Part shown: one piece after another, positions 1 to 7,401 of the stretch | How positions within the stretch are numbered: position 1 is the stretch's first letter | Layout: each line of letters opens with the position of its first letter | From: an uncultured Sphingomonadaceae bacterium | Lineage (GTDB): Bacteria; Pseudomonadota; Alphaproteobacteria; Sphingomonadales; Sphingomonadaceae | Direction of reading: 5' to 3' | DNA: 11,630 nt | NCBI GenBank assembly: GCA_946480515.1 | Contig: CAMLKX010000039.1 | Location: forward strand, 1 to 11,630 | Program-made: the position numbers and the translations under genes | The notes under the pieces: model-generated | Database searches by the model: none | Told to the model about the DNA's origin: nothing | What the model saw: only the letters and a program-made list of their open reading frames with translations

Positions 1-135
1 GGCCTGACCTGCGCCCATTATCTGGCCAAGAAGGGCCTCAAGGTCACGATCCTCCGGCTCTTCAACGCCTACGGGCCGAACAACCACCTGAGCTGGTGGG
101 GCGGCCCGGTCGTCACCTTCGCCGGCGATTTCTAG
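1..135 (+). CDS. C-terminal end of an unidentified protein, cut by the left window edge
   Basis: The frame beginning at base 1 is open for 44 codons and stops at TAG (133-135). Its codons favour G/C in third position like the true genes nearby. The visible residues include a stretch GLKVTILRLFNAYGPN that resembles the RLFNxYGP segment of extended short-chain dehydrogenases (NAD-dependent epimerase/dehydratase family). In that family, however, well over 100 residues normally follow this segment, and here only about 19 do, ending WWGGPVVTFAGDF. The protein may therefore be a truncated or frameshifted epimerase, or an unrelated protein with a chance resemblance. The start and most of the gene lie outside the window. 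The reading frame is moderately credible; the family is a guess. Confidence 0.4.
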   Translation, partial: GLTCAHYLAKKGLKVTILRLFNAYGPNNHLSWWGGPVVTFAGDF

Positions 136-195
136 CGGCGGACCGGCCGAGCGCCTTGGCCAGTGGCGGGTGCTTCGCTAGCGTCGCGCCAACCC

Positions 196-1107
196 ATGGA
201 CATCTATCTTCCCATCGCCGGACTATCGGTCAACGCGCTGTTCATCGTCGCCCTGGGGGGACTGGTGGGTGTGCTGTCCGGCATGTTCGGGGTTGGCGGC
301 GGTTTCCTGACCACGCCGCTGCTGATCTTCTACGGCATTCCGCCGACGGTGGCGGTCGCTTCCGCAACGACGCAGATCACCGGGGCCAGCGTCTCCGGTG
401 CGCTCGCCCACATGCGGCGCGGCGGGGTCGATCTGCGAATGGGCGCGGTGATGACGGTGGGCGGCCTGTTCGGATCGCTCGCCGGGGCCGGCCTGTTCCG
501 GCTGTTGCAGGCGCGGGGGCAGATCGACACGGTGATCGGCCTTCTCTACGTCATTCTGCTGGGCGGCATCGGCGCGCTGATGCTGCGCGACTCCGCTGTC
601 GGACTTGGCTGGCTGCCGAAGCCGGAGGCGGTGCAACCCGCCAGCCGCCACAAACCGTGGGTCGCCGGACTGCCGCTGCGGTGGCGCTTCTATGCTTCCG
701 GTCTTTATATCTCGCCGATTGCTCCGGCGATGCTTGGCTTTGCCACCGGAATGCTGACCATGCTGCTTGGCGTCGGCGGCGGCTTCATCCTTGTTCCGGC
801 GATGATCTACCTGCTCGGCATGGCCGCGCGGGTGGTGGTGGGCACCAGCCTGGTGATGATCCTTGTTGTCAGCGCGGGCGCAACCCTGATCCATGCGCTG
901 ACAACGCGGTCGGTTGACATCGTGCTTGCCGCCCTGCTGCTGGTCGGCGGAGTGATCGGCGCGCAATATGGAGCGCGCCTGACCACCCGGCTCAAGCCCG
1001 ATCTGCTCCGTCTCGCGCTCGCCGTCATCATCCTGGCGGTCGCCGTACGGATGGCGCTTGGGCTGGGCTGGCGGCCGGACGCGATCTATTCGATCGACTA
1101 TCTATGA
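196..1107 (+). CDS. TSUP family (TauE/SafE-like) membrane permease
   Basis: This 303-residue inner-membrane protein belongs to the TSUP (sulfite exporter TauE/SafE) family, whose members move sulfur-containing anions or small organic acids; the substrate here cannot be read from sequence. It is almost entirely hydrophobic and has the family's internal duplication. The first half carries GMFGVGGGF (residues 29-37) and the second carries LLGVGGGF (about 190-197), each followed by a proline and a long apolar segment. The halves are joined by a hydrophilic loop at about residues 145-165. I chose ATG 196 because MDIYLPIAG is the typical beginning of this subfamily. An in-frame GTG at 163 would add 11 unlikely residues. 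No strong ribosome binding site is visible before 196. The stop overlaps the start of the next gene (ATGA, 1104-1107), indicating translational coupling. Family call is firm; substrate unknown. Confidence 0.92.
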   Translation: MDIYLPIAGLSVNALFIVALGGLVGVLSGMFGVGGGFLTTPLLIFYGIPPTVAVASATTQITGASVSGALAHMRRGGVDLRMGAVMTVGGLFGSLAGAGLFRLLQARGQIDTVIGLLYVILLGGIGALMLRDSAVGLGWLPKPEAVQPASRHKPWVAGLPLRWRFYASGLYISPIAPAMLGFATGMLTMLLGVGGGFILVPAMIYLLGMAARVVVGTSLVMILVVSAGATLIHALTTRSVDIVLAALLLVGGVIGAQYGARLTTRLKPDLLRLALAVIILAVAVRMALGLGWRPDAIYSIDYL

Positions 1108-1865
1108 AGCGGACGGCTGCGATCCTGCTGTTCCTGCTTGCGCCAATGATGGCCGGGGCAGCCTCGCCGCGTCTCGTGCCGGATGTCTCTTCGCGCTCGG
1201 TCCAGATCTTCTACAGCTTCACCGGCGCCCAGCTGCTGCTGTTCGGGGCGATCCTGTATCCGGGAGGGCGCGTGCCGGAGCGGCCGGTCGACATCGTCGT
1301 CGTTCTGCGCGGGCCGGTTGAGCCGATTCTGATGCGCGAGAAGCGCAAGATCGCGGGCATCTGGATGAATGCCGAAAGCAACCGGCTGCAGTCGGTGCCG
1401 AGCTTCTATGCCGTCGCCTCATCCCGCCCCATCGACCAGCTGGTCGATGAGCGCACCGCCGCCATCTATGAGATGGGCCTGCGCAACCTCCAACTGTCGC
1501 CAGGCGGTGGTGCTCTCCCGGAGAAGGAAATGCGGTTTGAAGCGGGCCTGATCGATCTGATGCGCCGGCGCGGCCTCTACAGCGAGAACCCCAAGGGCGT
1601 GGAGATCAGCGAGGGCGTGCTGTACCGCGCCGGCATTGACCTGCCGAGCCAGGTCCCGGTGGGCACCTATACCGCGGAAACCTTTTTGATCGACCGCGGC
1701 CGGGTGCTGGCGGTCGCTACCCGGGACGTCGAGATCGACAAATCCGGGTTCGAGCGGTTCGTCGCGCTTGCGGCTCAGCGGCGTGAGATCGCCTACGGCA
1801 CAGCTGCGGTTCTCCTGTCCTTGCTGCTTGGCTGGATCGCTGCGGCGGCATTTCGCCGATTCTAA
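1104..1865 (+). CDS. TIGR02186 / Alph_Pro_TM family predicted membrane-anchored periplasmic protein
   Basis: This 253-residue protein has an N-terminal signal sequence (MKRT, an apolar core at residues 5-16, then AGA around residue 19 as a likely cleavage site). A periplasmic domain of about 200 residues follows, and a single apolar segment near residues 231-250 precedes the basic tail AFRRF. This layout, the length, and text such as QIFYSFTGAQLLLFGAILYPGG fit TIGR02186 (Pfam Alph_Pro_TM), a family of unknown function described from alphaproteobacteria. The start codon lies inside the stop of the TSUP permease gene, so the two are almost certainly one transcript and translationally coupled. 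A role as a periplasmic partner of that permease is a reasonable inference, not shown. No cofactor or catalytic motif is evident. Confidence 0.85.
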   Translation: MKRTAAILLFLLAPMMAGAASPRLVPDVSSRSVQIFYSFTGAQLLLFGAILYPGGRVPERPVDIVVVLRGPVEPILMREKRKIAGIWMNAESNRLQSVPSFYAVASSRPIDQLVDERTAAIYEMGLRNLQLSPGGGALPEKEMRFEAGLIDLMRRRGLYSENPKGVEISEGVLYRAGIDLPSQVPVGTYTAETFLIDRGRVLAVATRDVEIDKSGFERFVALAAQRREIAYGTAAVLLSLLLGWIAAAAFRRF

Positions 1866-1925
1866 GCGTTTTTTAACGGCCTTCGCTTAACAGGCGGGAA
1901 AGTAATCCACCGCGTAGGACAAGCG

Positions 1926-3611
1926 ATGACCGATCAACCCAGCCTCAAGCAGTTCGTCGAGCAGATGAGCAGCTACAGCAATGACGAACCTGCCGCTGAC
2001 ACCTCGGTCCCTGCTCCCCGCGCGGCCTTGCCCTCGATCGGAACCGTCATCGATATCGCCGGCTCGAGCTCCCAGATCATGCTCGATTCGGCGACCACCA
2101 TTTCCCTTCTTGATGATCAGGATCCTTCCGTCGCCATGTCCGGCCAGGTCGGAAGCCAGGTCAAGATGCGCGTCGGCAACAGCTGGCTGATCGCCAACGT
2201 CCGCACCCTTCGCAGCGAAGGCGGCGGCGTGGTCGCCAACATCGACTTCCTCGGCGAAGGCCAGTGTACCGCCAATGGAGCGATGATCAACTTCCGCCGT
2301 GGCGTCACCCGCTACCCGATTCCAGGATGCGAGGTCTGGCCCGTCACCACCGATGACCTCCGCGGGGTGTTCGCGGCGAATGACAGCCCGCATATCGAGA
2401 TCGGCACCGTCTACCCGACCGACGACATCCGCGGCGCGCTCTATGTCGATCCAATGCTGTCGAAGCATTTCGCGGTGCTGGGAAGTACCGGTACCGGCAA
2501 ATCGACTTCGGTCGCGCTGATCCTGCACCGCATTTCGCAGCTCAGCCCCGAGGGTCACATCGTGATGATCGACCCGCACGGCGAATATTCCGCCGCCTTC
2601 AAGGGCTGCGGCGAGCTGTTCAACGTCGACAATCTTCAGCTGCCCTATTGGCTGATGAACTTCGAAGAGCATTGCGAAGTGCTGCTCACCACCGACGGGG
2701 CGGAGCGTCAGCGCGACGCGGATATCCTCGCCAAATGTCTGCTTGCGGCCCGAACAAAGGGCAAGGCGGCCGAGCAATATGGCAAGGTCACGGTGGATTC
2801 GCCGATTCCCTATCTGCTGACCGACCTCAACGGCATCATCGTCAACGAGATGGGCAAGCTCGACCGCGCGGGCGACACCACGCCCTATGCGCGGCTGAAG
2901 AACAAGCTCGACGAACTCAAGGCCGATCCCCGCTACACCTTCATGTTCTCCGGCATGCTGGTATCGGATTCGATGGGCAGCTTCCTTGCGAAACTGTTCC
3001 GTCTGCCGGCCAATGGCCGCCCGATCTCCATCGTCGACGTCTCCGGCGTACCGTCCGACATCACATCCGTCGTGGTCTCGGTGCTGGCGCGGATGGTGTT
3101 CGACTATGCGATCTGGTCGCGAACCGAGGCGCAGCGGCCGCTGCTCCTGGTCTGCGAGGAAGCGCACCGCTACGTTCCGAAGGACGAAAACAGCCGTGGT
3201 CAGGCCGTCCGCAAGATCCTCGAGCGGATCGCCAAGGAAGGCCGTAAATATGGCGTCAGCCTCGGGCTGATCACCCAGCGCCCGTCCGACCTTGCCGAGG
3301 GCGTGCTGTCACAGTGCGGCACGATCGTGAGCATGCGTCTCAACAACGACCGCGACCAGGCCTGCGTCCGGGCCGCAATGCCGGAGGGCGCGCGCGGCTT
3401 CCTCGATGCGATCCCGGCGCTGCGCAACCGCGAATGCATTGTTTGCGGAGAAGGCGTCGCGATCCCGATCCGCGTCCGCTTCGATGACCTGGAGCCGGAA
3501 AAGCGTCCGGCATCGTCGGACCCGAGCTTCGCCGAACTGTGGCGCGAAACCGGCGGGGAGGACGGGATCATCCAGCGCACGATCCAGCGCTGGCGCGGCA
3601 ACGGGCGGTAG
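1926..3611 (+). CDS. HerA/DUF87-type ATPase (hexameric DNA translocase family)
   Basis: This is a 561-residue P-loop ATPase of the HerA/FtsK superfamily, DUF87 branch. Residues about 36-130 look like the HAS-barrel that precedes the HerA motor (SIGTVIDIAGSSSQIML onward). The Walker A motif is GSTGTGKS (186-193). A HerA-type MIDPHGEYS follows at about residues 215-223. The Walker B strand LLLVCEEAHRY lies near 406-416 with acidic E411/E412. ITQRPSDLAEGVLSQC from residue 449 matches the conserved TQRP segment of the family. The start ATG is preceded by AGGA at 1916-1919 with 6 bases between. HerA proteins form hexameric rings and usually work with the nuclease NurA in end resection, or with other effectors in defence systems. 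No NurA or effector gene lies here, so the partner is unknown. It stands alone, 60 bases after the TIGR02186 gene, and faces the sulfotransferase gene tail to tail. Confidence 0.9.
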   Translation: MTDQPSLKQFVEQMSSYSNDEPAADTSVPAPRAALPSIGTVIDIAGSSSQIMLDSATTISLLDDQDPSVAMSGQVGSQVKMRVGNSWLIANVRTLRSEGGGVVANIDFLGEGQCTANGAMINFRRGVTRYPIPGCEVWPVTTDDLRGVFAANDSPHIEIGTVYPTDDIRGALYVDPMLSKHFAVLGSTGTGKSTSVALILHRISQLSPEGHIVMIDPHGEYSAAFKGCGELFNVDNLQLPYWLMNFEEHCEVLLTTDGAERQRDADILAKCLLAARTKGKAAEQYGKVTVDSPIPYLLTDLNGIIVNEMGKLDRAGDTTPYARLKNKLDELKADPRYTFMFSGMLVSDSMGSFLAKLFRLPANGRPISIVDVSGVPSDITSVVVSVLARMVFDYAIWSRTEAQRPLLLVCEEAHRYVPKDENSRGQAVRKILERIAKEGRKYGVSLGLITQRPSDLAEGVLSQCGTIVSMRLNNDRDQACVRAAMPEGARGFLDAIPALRNRECIVCGEGVAIPIRVRFDDLEPEKRPASSDPSFAELWRETGGEDGIIQRTIQRWRGNGR

Positions 3612-3613
3612 GA

Positions 3614-4564
3614 TCAGAAATCTTCATCGTTCTCTAAAACGGGATAGTTCCAGTAATCTAATCTCAGATCTGGCCGCAATCGCTTCAAACGGCTGTTACT
3701 CCGTCGGAATCGATTCGCAATAGTCTGGGCGAGGTTGTCTCCAAATGTCTGTTGAGGTGTGGAAGGTCTCCCGAAGCGGCCACTAGCATTTAGGCTTTCC
3801 AATATCTTCTTTCGCCGTGAGTTCCAGCGCTTGAAGTTCAAAAGGGCTCGCTTGTCTAGAACATCACGCACGGTCATCTTGTTCATTAATAGGGCTAAAC
3901 GGACAATAGCTGGAGAGTAGGACACATTGCGGCGGCCTTGCGAGATGCAGTCCGTCCTCAACGACAATCCTGTTTTAGCTAACACTTCTGCCAGCACTTC
4001 GTCGCGGTTATTGCGTAGTTCTTCATAAAGAAAAACATGCACATTACCCGACCCGAACAACGAATCGTAACAGCTGATTAGCCGATCGTATTCGAAGTAG
4101 GTGAATGAAAAGCGCGGGACTTTGTGTGGTTTAGCTAGATGTCCTCGCAAGTACCAGTGTGGGTAGAGGTAGCGATCAGGCCCAAACGTTCCGCCGCCAC
4201 GAACATATTGCAAGTAAACTGCGTTGATCATCTCGACTTGCGAGCGAATGAAAATAACTATGTGAGCATCCGGTAAGATGTCTCGTATCCTATGTGCCGT
4301 CGCCACGGTAAGGTGGCCGTTCAAACCACCGTTGTGAATATATCCGGTAAGTTCTTCTTCACAGATTACCGGCGGTAGCCCTGCGGAAGAAGAGAGTCTT
4401 GCGCGAGCTTCCTCCGCATCCCAGTCGAATGCATGCGGAGTGAGTAGACTTTGTCGCACGATTGCAGGTGGTACAAATTGATGGCTCGTTACATGAGGAT
4501 ATACATCTTCCTGGAACCACGTAGACGCTGTCTTGGGATAGCCAATGTGAACGATCGGGTGCAT
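3614..4564 (-). CDS. Sulfotransferase-like protein (PAPS-dependent family)
   Basis: This 316-residue cytoplasmic protein opens with IVHIGYPKTASTWFQ. YPKTASTW (residues 9-16) is the 5'-phosphosulfate-binding loop of sulfotransferases. A second family element, IFIRSQVEMINAVYLQY (104-120, key Arg107), fits the 3'-phosphate-binding strand and helix. It would transfer sulfate from PAPS to a hydroxyl, probably on a sugar given its neighbour. The acceptor is not visible. It follows the glycosyltransferase gene on the same strand with a 66-base gap, so the two are likely co-transcribed. Its G+C is only about half, with many A/T third positions, against roughly two thirds in surrounding genes, which points to acquisition from elsewhere. 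The ribosome binding site is weak (GGA about 10 bases upstream). The start is supported because the PAPS loop normally begins within the first ten residues. The stop lies 2 bases from the HerA stop. Confidence 0.85.
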   Translation of the reverse strand: MHPIVHIGYPKTASTWFQEDVYPHVTSHQFVPPAIVRQSLLTPHAFDWDAEEARARLSSSAGLPPVICEEELTGYIHNGGLNGHLTVATAHRIRDILPDAHIVIFIRSQVEMINAVYLQYVRGGGTFGPDRYLYPHWYLRGHLAKPHKVPRFSFTYFEYDRLISCYDSLFGSGNVHVFLYEELRNNRDEVLAEVLAKTGLSLRTDCISQGRRNVSYSPAIVRLALLMNKMTVRDVLDKRALLNFKRWNSRRKKILESLNASGRFGRPSTPQQTFGDNLAQTIANRFRRSNSRLKRLRPDLRLDYWNYPVLENDEDF

Positions 4565-4573
4565 CGGTGGTCC

Positions 4574-4585
4574 GTAATCAATTAC
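4574..4585. repeat. Short palindrome before the sulfotransferase start
   Basis: The minus strand reads GTAATTGATTAC here: perfect 5-base arms (GTAAT and ATTAC) around a 2-base centre, ending 9 bases before the sulfotransferase ATG. It is AT-rich and lies in the 66-base gap after the glycosyltransferase gene. It could be an operator or a chance palindrome in AT-rich DNA. A single 12-base copy is weak evidence. Confidence 0.3.
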
Positions 4586-4630
4586 CTAGCCACGGCCTTG
4601 AACGGACTTCTTCGTACCAGCAACCCATTC

Positions 4631-5773
4631 TTATTGCTCCGGGGCATCGGACTTTTCCAAGCGCGTTCCGCGGAGCGGAGCGAGCACGCGCTTAGCCCTT
4701 GCCTCGACGGTGTGCCTTGCGACAAACCTTCGCCGAGCTGCCTGCCCGCGCGCTTGGGCAACCTGCGGGTTCCGCTTCAGATGTTCGATCGCCTCAACGA
4801 ACGCTTGATGGTCGCCCGGCGGAATCACGACCGCGCAGTCATTGTCGCCGTCCAGGATGTCGCGAACTCCCGGCAGATCGGAGACCACGATCGGCAGTCC
4901 GGCTGCCATATATTCGAGAAGCTTCAGGGGTGAAGTGATCGCCGCACTTTCTTCCTGGCTCGCGTTGAAGACTTCATCGCCATAGGGGGCCGCGGCGATA
5001 TCCAACCGGCGATAAAATGCCGGCAGGGAACCGTGCGGCTGATAACCGTGGAAATGAAGGTTCTCCGGCATTGGACTTGATACCCAACTCACGTCCGCAC
5101 GAGTGGCGCCCACGATGTGGAAGTCGGCATCTGGCAGAGCCGTGGCCGCCGCAGCCATGATCTCAATCCCTTTACCCGGATAGGGGCGCCCCACGAAACC
5201 AACCTGGAGATGCCCGGGTCTGCCCGGCCATGATGGCAGGTCTGCGGCGTCCGCTAGCTCGGACGCAGCATTCGGCTCGACCATGATCAGCTTATCGCGG
5301 AGCATTGGAAATTCCGTTCTGCATCGCTCCGCCAAGGAGGAGGTCACGCACACCAGGTGAGAAAAGTTCCTACGTGCGAACAGCTTGGCCAACAGGCGAT
5401 GCCGCTTTGTACCAACCCGGGGCAATCTATGGACTTCAAACACAACAGGTTTGCCGAGCAGCCCAGCGACTGCGAGCGCGGTCACATCTCTACCGAAGCA
5501 GATATCGCTCCGATGGAATTCGCGGGTAGCGAGCAGATGCCAGATGAAGGGCCAGCGAGCCTCTCCGCCTCGCCATTTGGCTAGCACTTTGATGGTGAAG
5601 CTCGGGCGTACGCCATACCTCTCGTAAACCGTCTCTGCAGGTGCGTTCCCAGCCGTTGCAAATAGCGCAACCTGATGACCTCCAGACGCGAAGCCCTCGC
5701 ACATTTTGACGATTTGGACGCTGTGAGCATTCTCCGACGGAATAGGTCGCCGCGCCAGATAGCCAATTCTCAT
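4631..5773 (-). CDS. Family 4 (GT-B fold) glycosyltransferase
   Basis: This 380-residue protein has the two-domain GT-B layout of glycosyltransferase family 4. The N-terminal Rossmann half begins MRIGYLARRPIPSENAHSVQ and continues with the typical ALA-GHQVALF strand. The C-terminal donor-binding half opens with VGFVGRPYPGKG (191-202; Arg196 and Lys201 are the usual phosphate-contacting positions). It includes SPLKLLEYMAAGLPIVVSD (281-299), with Glu287 in the place of the nucleotide-sugar-binding glutamate. Such enzymes add a sugar from a nucleotide donor to a growing lipopolysaccharide, capsule or exopolysaccharide on the cytoplasmic side of the inner membrane; donor and acceptor are unknown. 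It is followed by a sulfotransferase gene on the same strand, suggesting joint work on a sulfated glycan. No clear ribosome binding site is visible; the start is placed by family alignment. Base composition is close to the host genes. Confidence 0.9.
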   Translation of the reverse strand: MRIGYLARRPIPSENAHSVQIVKMCEGFASGGHQVALFATAGNAPAETVYERYGVRPSFTIKVLAKWRGGEARWPFIWHLLATREFHRSDICFGRDVTALAVAGLLGKPVVFEVHRLPRVGTKRHRLLAKLFARRNFSHLVCVTSSLAERCRTEFPMLRDKLIMVEPNAASELADAADLPSWPGRPGHLQVGFVGRPYPGKGIEIMAAAATALPDADFHIVGATRADVSWVSSPMPENLHFHGYQPHGSLPAFYRRLDIAAAPYGDEVFNASQEESAAITSPLKLLEYMAAGLPIVVSDLPGVRDILDGDNDCAVVIPPGDHQAFVEAIEHLKRNPQVAQARGQAARRRFVARHTVEARAKRVLAPLRGTRLEKSDAPEQ

Positions 5774-5778
5774 TCAGA

Positions 5779-5811
5779 GCGCTCGCGATTGCCGTCGTTG
5801 GGGTCGAGCGC
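5779..5811. repeat. Inverted repeat just before the glycosyltransferase start
   Basis: GCGCTCG (5779-5785) and CGAGCGC (5805-5811) form 7-base arms around a 19-base loop. The near arm ends 5 bases before the glycosyltransferase ATG. In the transcript it would fold close to the ribosome landing site. It lies in the 116-base gap (5774-5889) between the M23 and glycosyltransferase genes, which holds no gene that I recognise. The long loop and GC-rich arms make chance quite possible. Confidence 0.25.
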
Positions 5812-5889
5812 CGCTGGTAATCAACCCTGGAACGAAAAGCTACGGCGGCAACCGCGCGTGCAGCTGCCAACCTCGCGGACCCAGTTATG

Positions 5890-7362
5890 CTAAGTGGTCA
5901 AACCTTTTCGCTTCCAAGAAGTGAGCCTGATGCGGAAGGCGTCGAGTTCGGCGCCCTCGAGCTGCGCTCGTGCGGCGAAGCGCACGCTCATCGGATCGAT
6001 TGCCCGGCCGCCACGATAAACCTCGTAATGCAGGTGCGGGCCGGTCGACAGCCCGCTCGAACCGACATGTCCAATCAACTGGCCCTGACGCACCACCGTC
6101 CCGGGTGCCACGGCAATGCTGCTCATGTGCGAATAGCTGGTGCCAAGACCGCCGCGGTGCGCAAGCCGCACCTGCCGGCCATAGCCGCCGCGCCAGCCGG
6201 CCGCCGTGACCACGCCATCCGCGGCAGCGACGATCGGCGCACCCCAGCCCGCTCCGAAATCAATTCCGGAGTGCATCCGCGCGAACCGCAGGATCGGGTG
6301 CACCCGACGCCCGAAGCGCGAGGTGATGCGGCCGTTGACCGGCCACATCATCGCGGCGCTCTGCCGCCCGATCCCCGCCGCTTCGATCCACTGGCTGCGG
6401 CCACCCACCGTCCAGCGCATCAGCTGCAGATCATCCGCTGCGATGCGATCAAGACCTGCGTATAGCAATGGTCCGGGCACCGTCTCGCCGGTTTCGGCGC
6501 GGCGGCTGGCGGAGATCAGATCGAACCGGTCATCGCGGCCGATCTCGCCAACATCGATCTGCCCGCCGAGTGCCCGCAGATAGTCCTGCGCCGTCTCGGG
6601 AGCGACGCCAGCGGAGCGAAGCGACCAATAGAGCCCGTCGGCGACCCGGCCGCGGACGCGCAGCGGCGCTGTATCGACGGCGATTGGGATGCGCTTCAGC
6701 CGTAAGCCCGTCGCATCCCGCTCAACTTCCAGGCGAAGATCAAGCGTCGCCCGAAGGGCAAGCCGCTCGATCCGGCGGACCGCCAGCCCTGAGCCGGTCA
6801 CCGTCCCCTCGCGCTGGCCAAGGCTGATCGAAATGCTGGTCCCGGCGCCAATCCCGCGCGGCGCCGCGGCCGCGATCAGCGACTGCGCCTCCCGCGCATC
6901 CTCCGCCCGCGCGCCCATTCGGACGAGCAGGCGGGCGATGCTATCGCCCCTGCCGAGCCGCGCGAACATCTCGACCGACTGCCGCTCCGGCGCCTGCGCC
7001 AGCGGCGTTACAGAAGCGGTCTCCGCCATCGGCAGGCCGGTCCTGCCATTCTCGCGCAGCGGCGCGATCCCGATCGCCTGCCACTGCTCCTGCTCCCCAC
7101 CTGTGAGCGGTGCTGGCGGAGTTGCGGACAAGGGTACCGGCGGAGCCATCGTCAGCGCCGCCGCGCACAACAGCGCCAGCGTCGCGACACCGCGCCACCA
7201 CCGTCGCGAGAAAATGTCGCGGGTGAGATCGACCGCGATCGGATCGGCTGGATATGGAAATAGCTGCGGCTCAACCGGGGGGAGCAGCTTCAGCCGCAGC
7301 GGCCGGACCGGAGCAAGCGCGACCGGGCCGGCGGACTGCAGCGGTTTGATCGGCTGAAACAT
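5890..7362 (-). CDS. M23 family metallopeptidase (LytM-type murein endopeptidase), membrane anchored
   Basis: This 490-residue protein has a proline-rich cytoplasmic tail (about residues 1-50), one membrane anchor (about 56-76, preceded by RRWWRG) and a large periplasmic part. A region near FARLGRGDSIARLLVRMGA resembles the LysM-like/OapA-type domain found before LytM domains. The C-terminal LytM domain is intact. Zinc ligands are His364 and Asp368 (HSGID) and His445 of HLH (443-445), with the conserved His412 in TSYSHM and the typical GSSGLSTGPHLHYEVY ending. M23 enzymes cut cross-bridges in peptidoglycan during growth and division; all catalytic residues are present, so it should be active. 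ATG 7362 is preferred; an in-frame TTG directly upstream (7365-7363) would add one residue. No strong ribosome binding site is visible. It is transcribed divergently from the helicase gene across a CtrA-type box and heads the minus-strand series leading to the glycosyltransferase. Confidence 0.93.
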   Translation of the reverse strand: MFQPIKPLQSAGPVALAPVRPLRLKLLPPVEPQLFPYPADPIAVDLTRDIFSRRWWRGVATLALLCAAALTMAPPVPLSATPPAPLTGGEQEQWQAIGIAPLRENGRTGLPMAETASVTPLAQAPERQSVEMFARLGRGDSIARLLVRMGARAEDAREAQSLIAAAAPRGIGAGTSISISLGQREGTVTGSGLAVRRIERLALRATLDLRLEVERDATGLRLKRIPIAVDTAPLRVRGRVADGLYWSLRSAGVAPETAQDYLRALGGQIDVGEIGRDDRFDLISASRRAETGETVPGPLLYAGLDRIAADDLQLMRWTVGGRSQWIEAAGIGRQSAAMMWPVNGRITSRFGRRVHPILRFARMHSGIDFGAGWGAPIVAAADGVVTAAGWRGGYGRQVRLAHRGGLGTSYSHMSSIAVAPGTVVRQGQLIGHVGSSGLSTGPHLHYEVYRGGRAIDPMSVRFAARAQLEGAELDAFRIRLTSWKRKGLTT

Positions 7363-7386
7363 CAAGCCCGCAGTGGCAGATCAAGG

Positions 7387-7401
7387 TTAAGAGCGGTTTA
7401 A
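7387..7401. promoter_or_regulatory. CtrA-type box (TTAA-N7-TTAA) in the divergent M23/helicase promoter region
   Basis: TTAA at 7387-7390, seven bases, then TTAA at 7398-7401 matches exactly the consensus of the alphaproteobacterial cell-cycle regulator CtrA. A third TTAAC, part of TTAACCGT, lies at 7441-7445 and resembles a CtrA half site (TTAACCAT). The box is 25 bases upstream of the M23 start and 63 bases upstream of the helicase start, so it could serve either. In DNA this rich in G+C a perfect match is unlikely by chance. Binding itself is inferred. Confidence 0.6.

Noticed and set aside
96..917. Alternative plus-strand frame of 273 codons over the TSUP gene
   Set aside because: The translation is Arg/Gly/His-rich with no pattern. 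The overlapping frame from 196 encodes a well-formed TSUP permease.
1864..1892. Possible terminator or CtrA box between the TIGR02186 and HerA genes
   Set aside because: TAAGCG/CGCTTA arms flank a loop holding the T-run rather than preceding it, so it is not an intrinsic terminator. The two TTAA motifs are 10 bases apart rather than 7, so they do not match CtrA.
1887..3167. Long open frame of 426 codons on the minus strand opposite the HerA gene
   Set aside because: It is the antisense shadow of a GC-rich gene. Its translation is low-complexity His/Asp/Arg-rich with no family resemblance, whereas the plus strand carries intact ATPase motifs.
1926..3611. HerA as part of an anti-phage defence system
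   Set aside because: HerA-containing defence systems need a linked effector such as Sir2, DUF4297 or NurA. The neighbours are a membrane pair and a sulfotransferase, and base composition is core-like.
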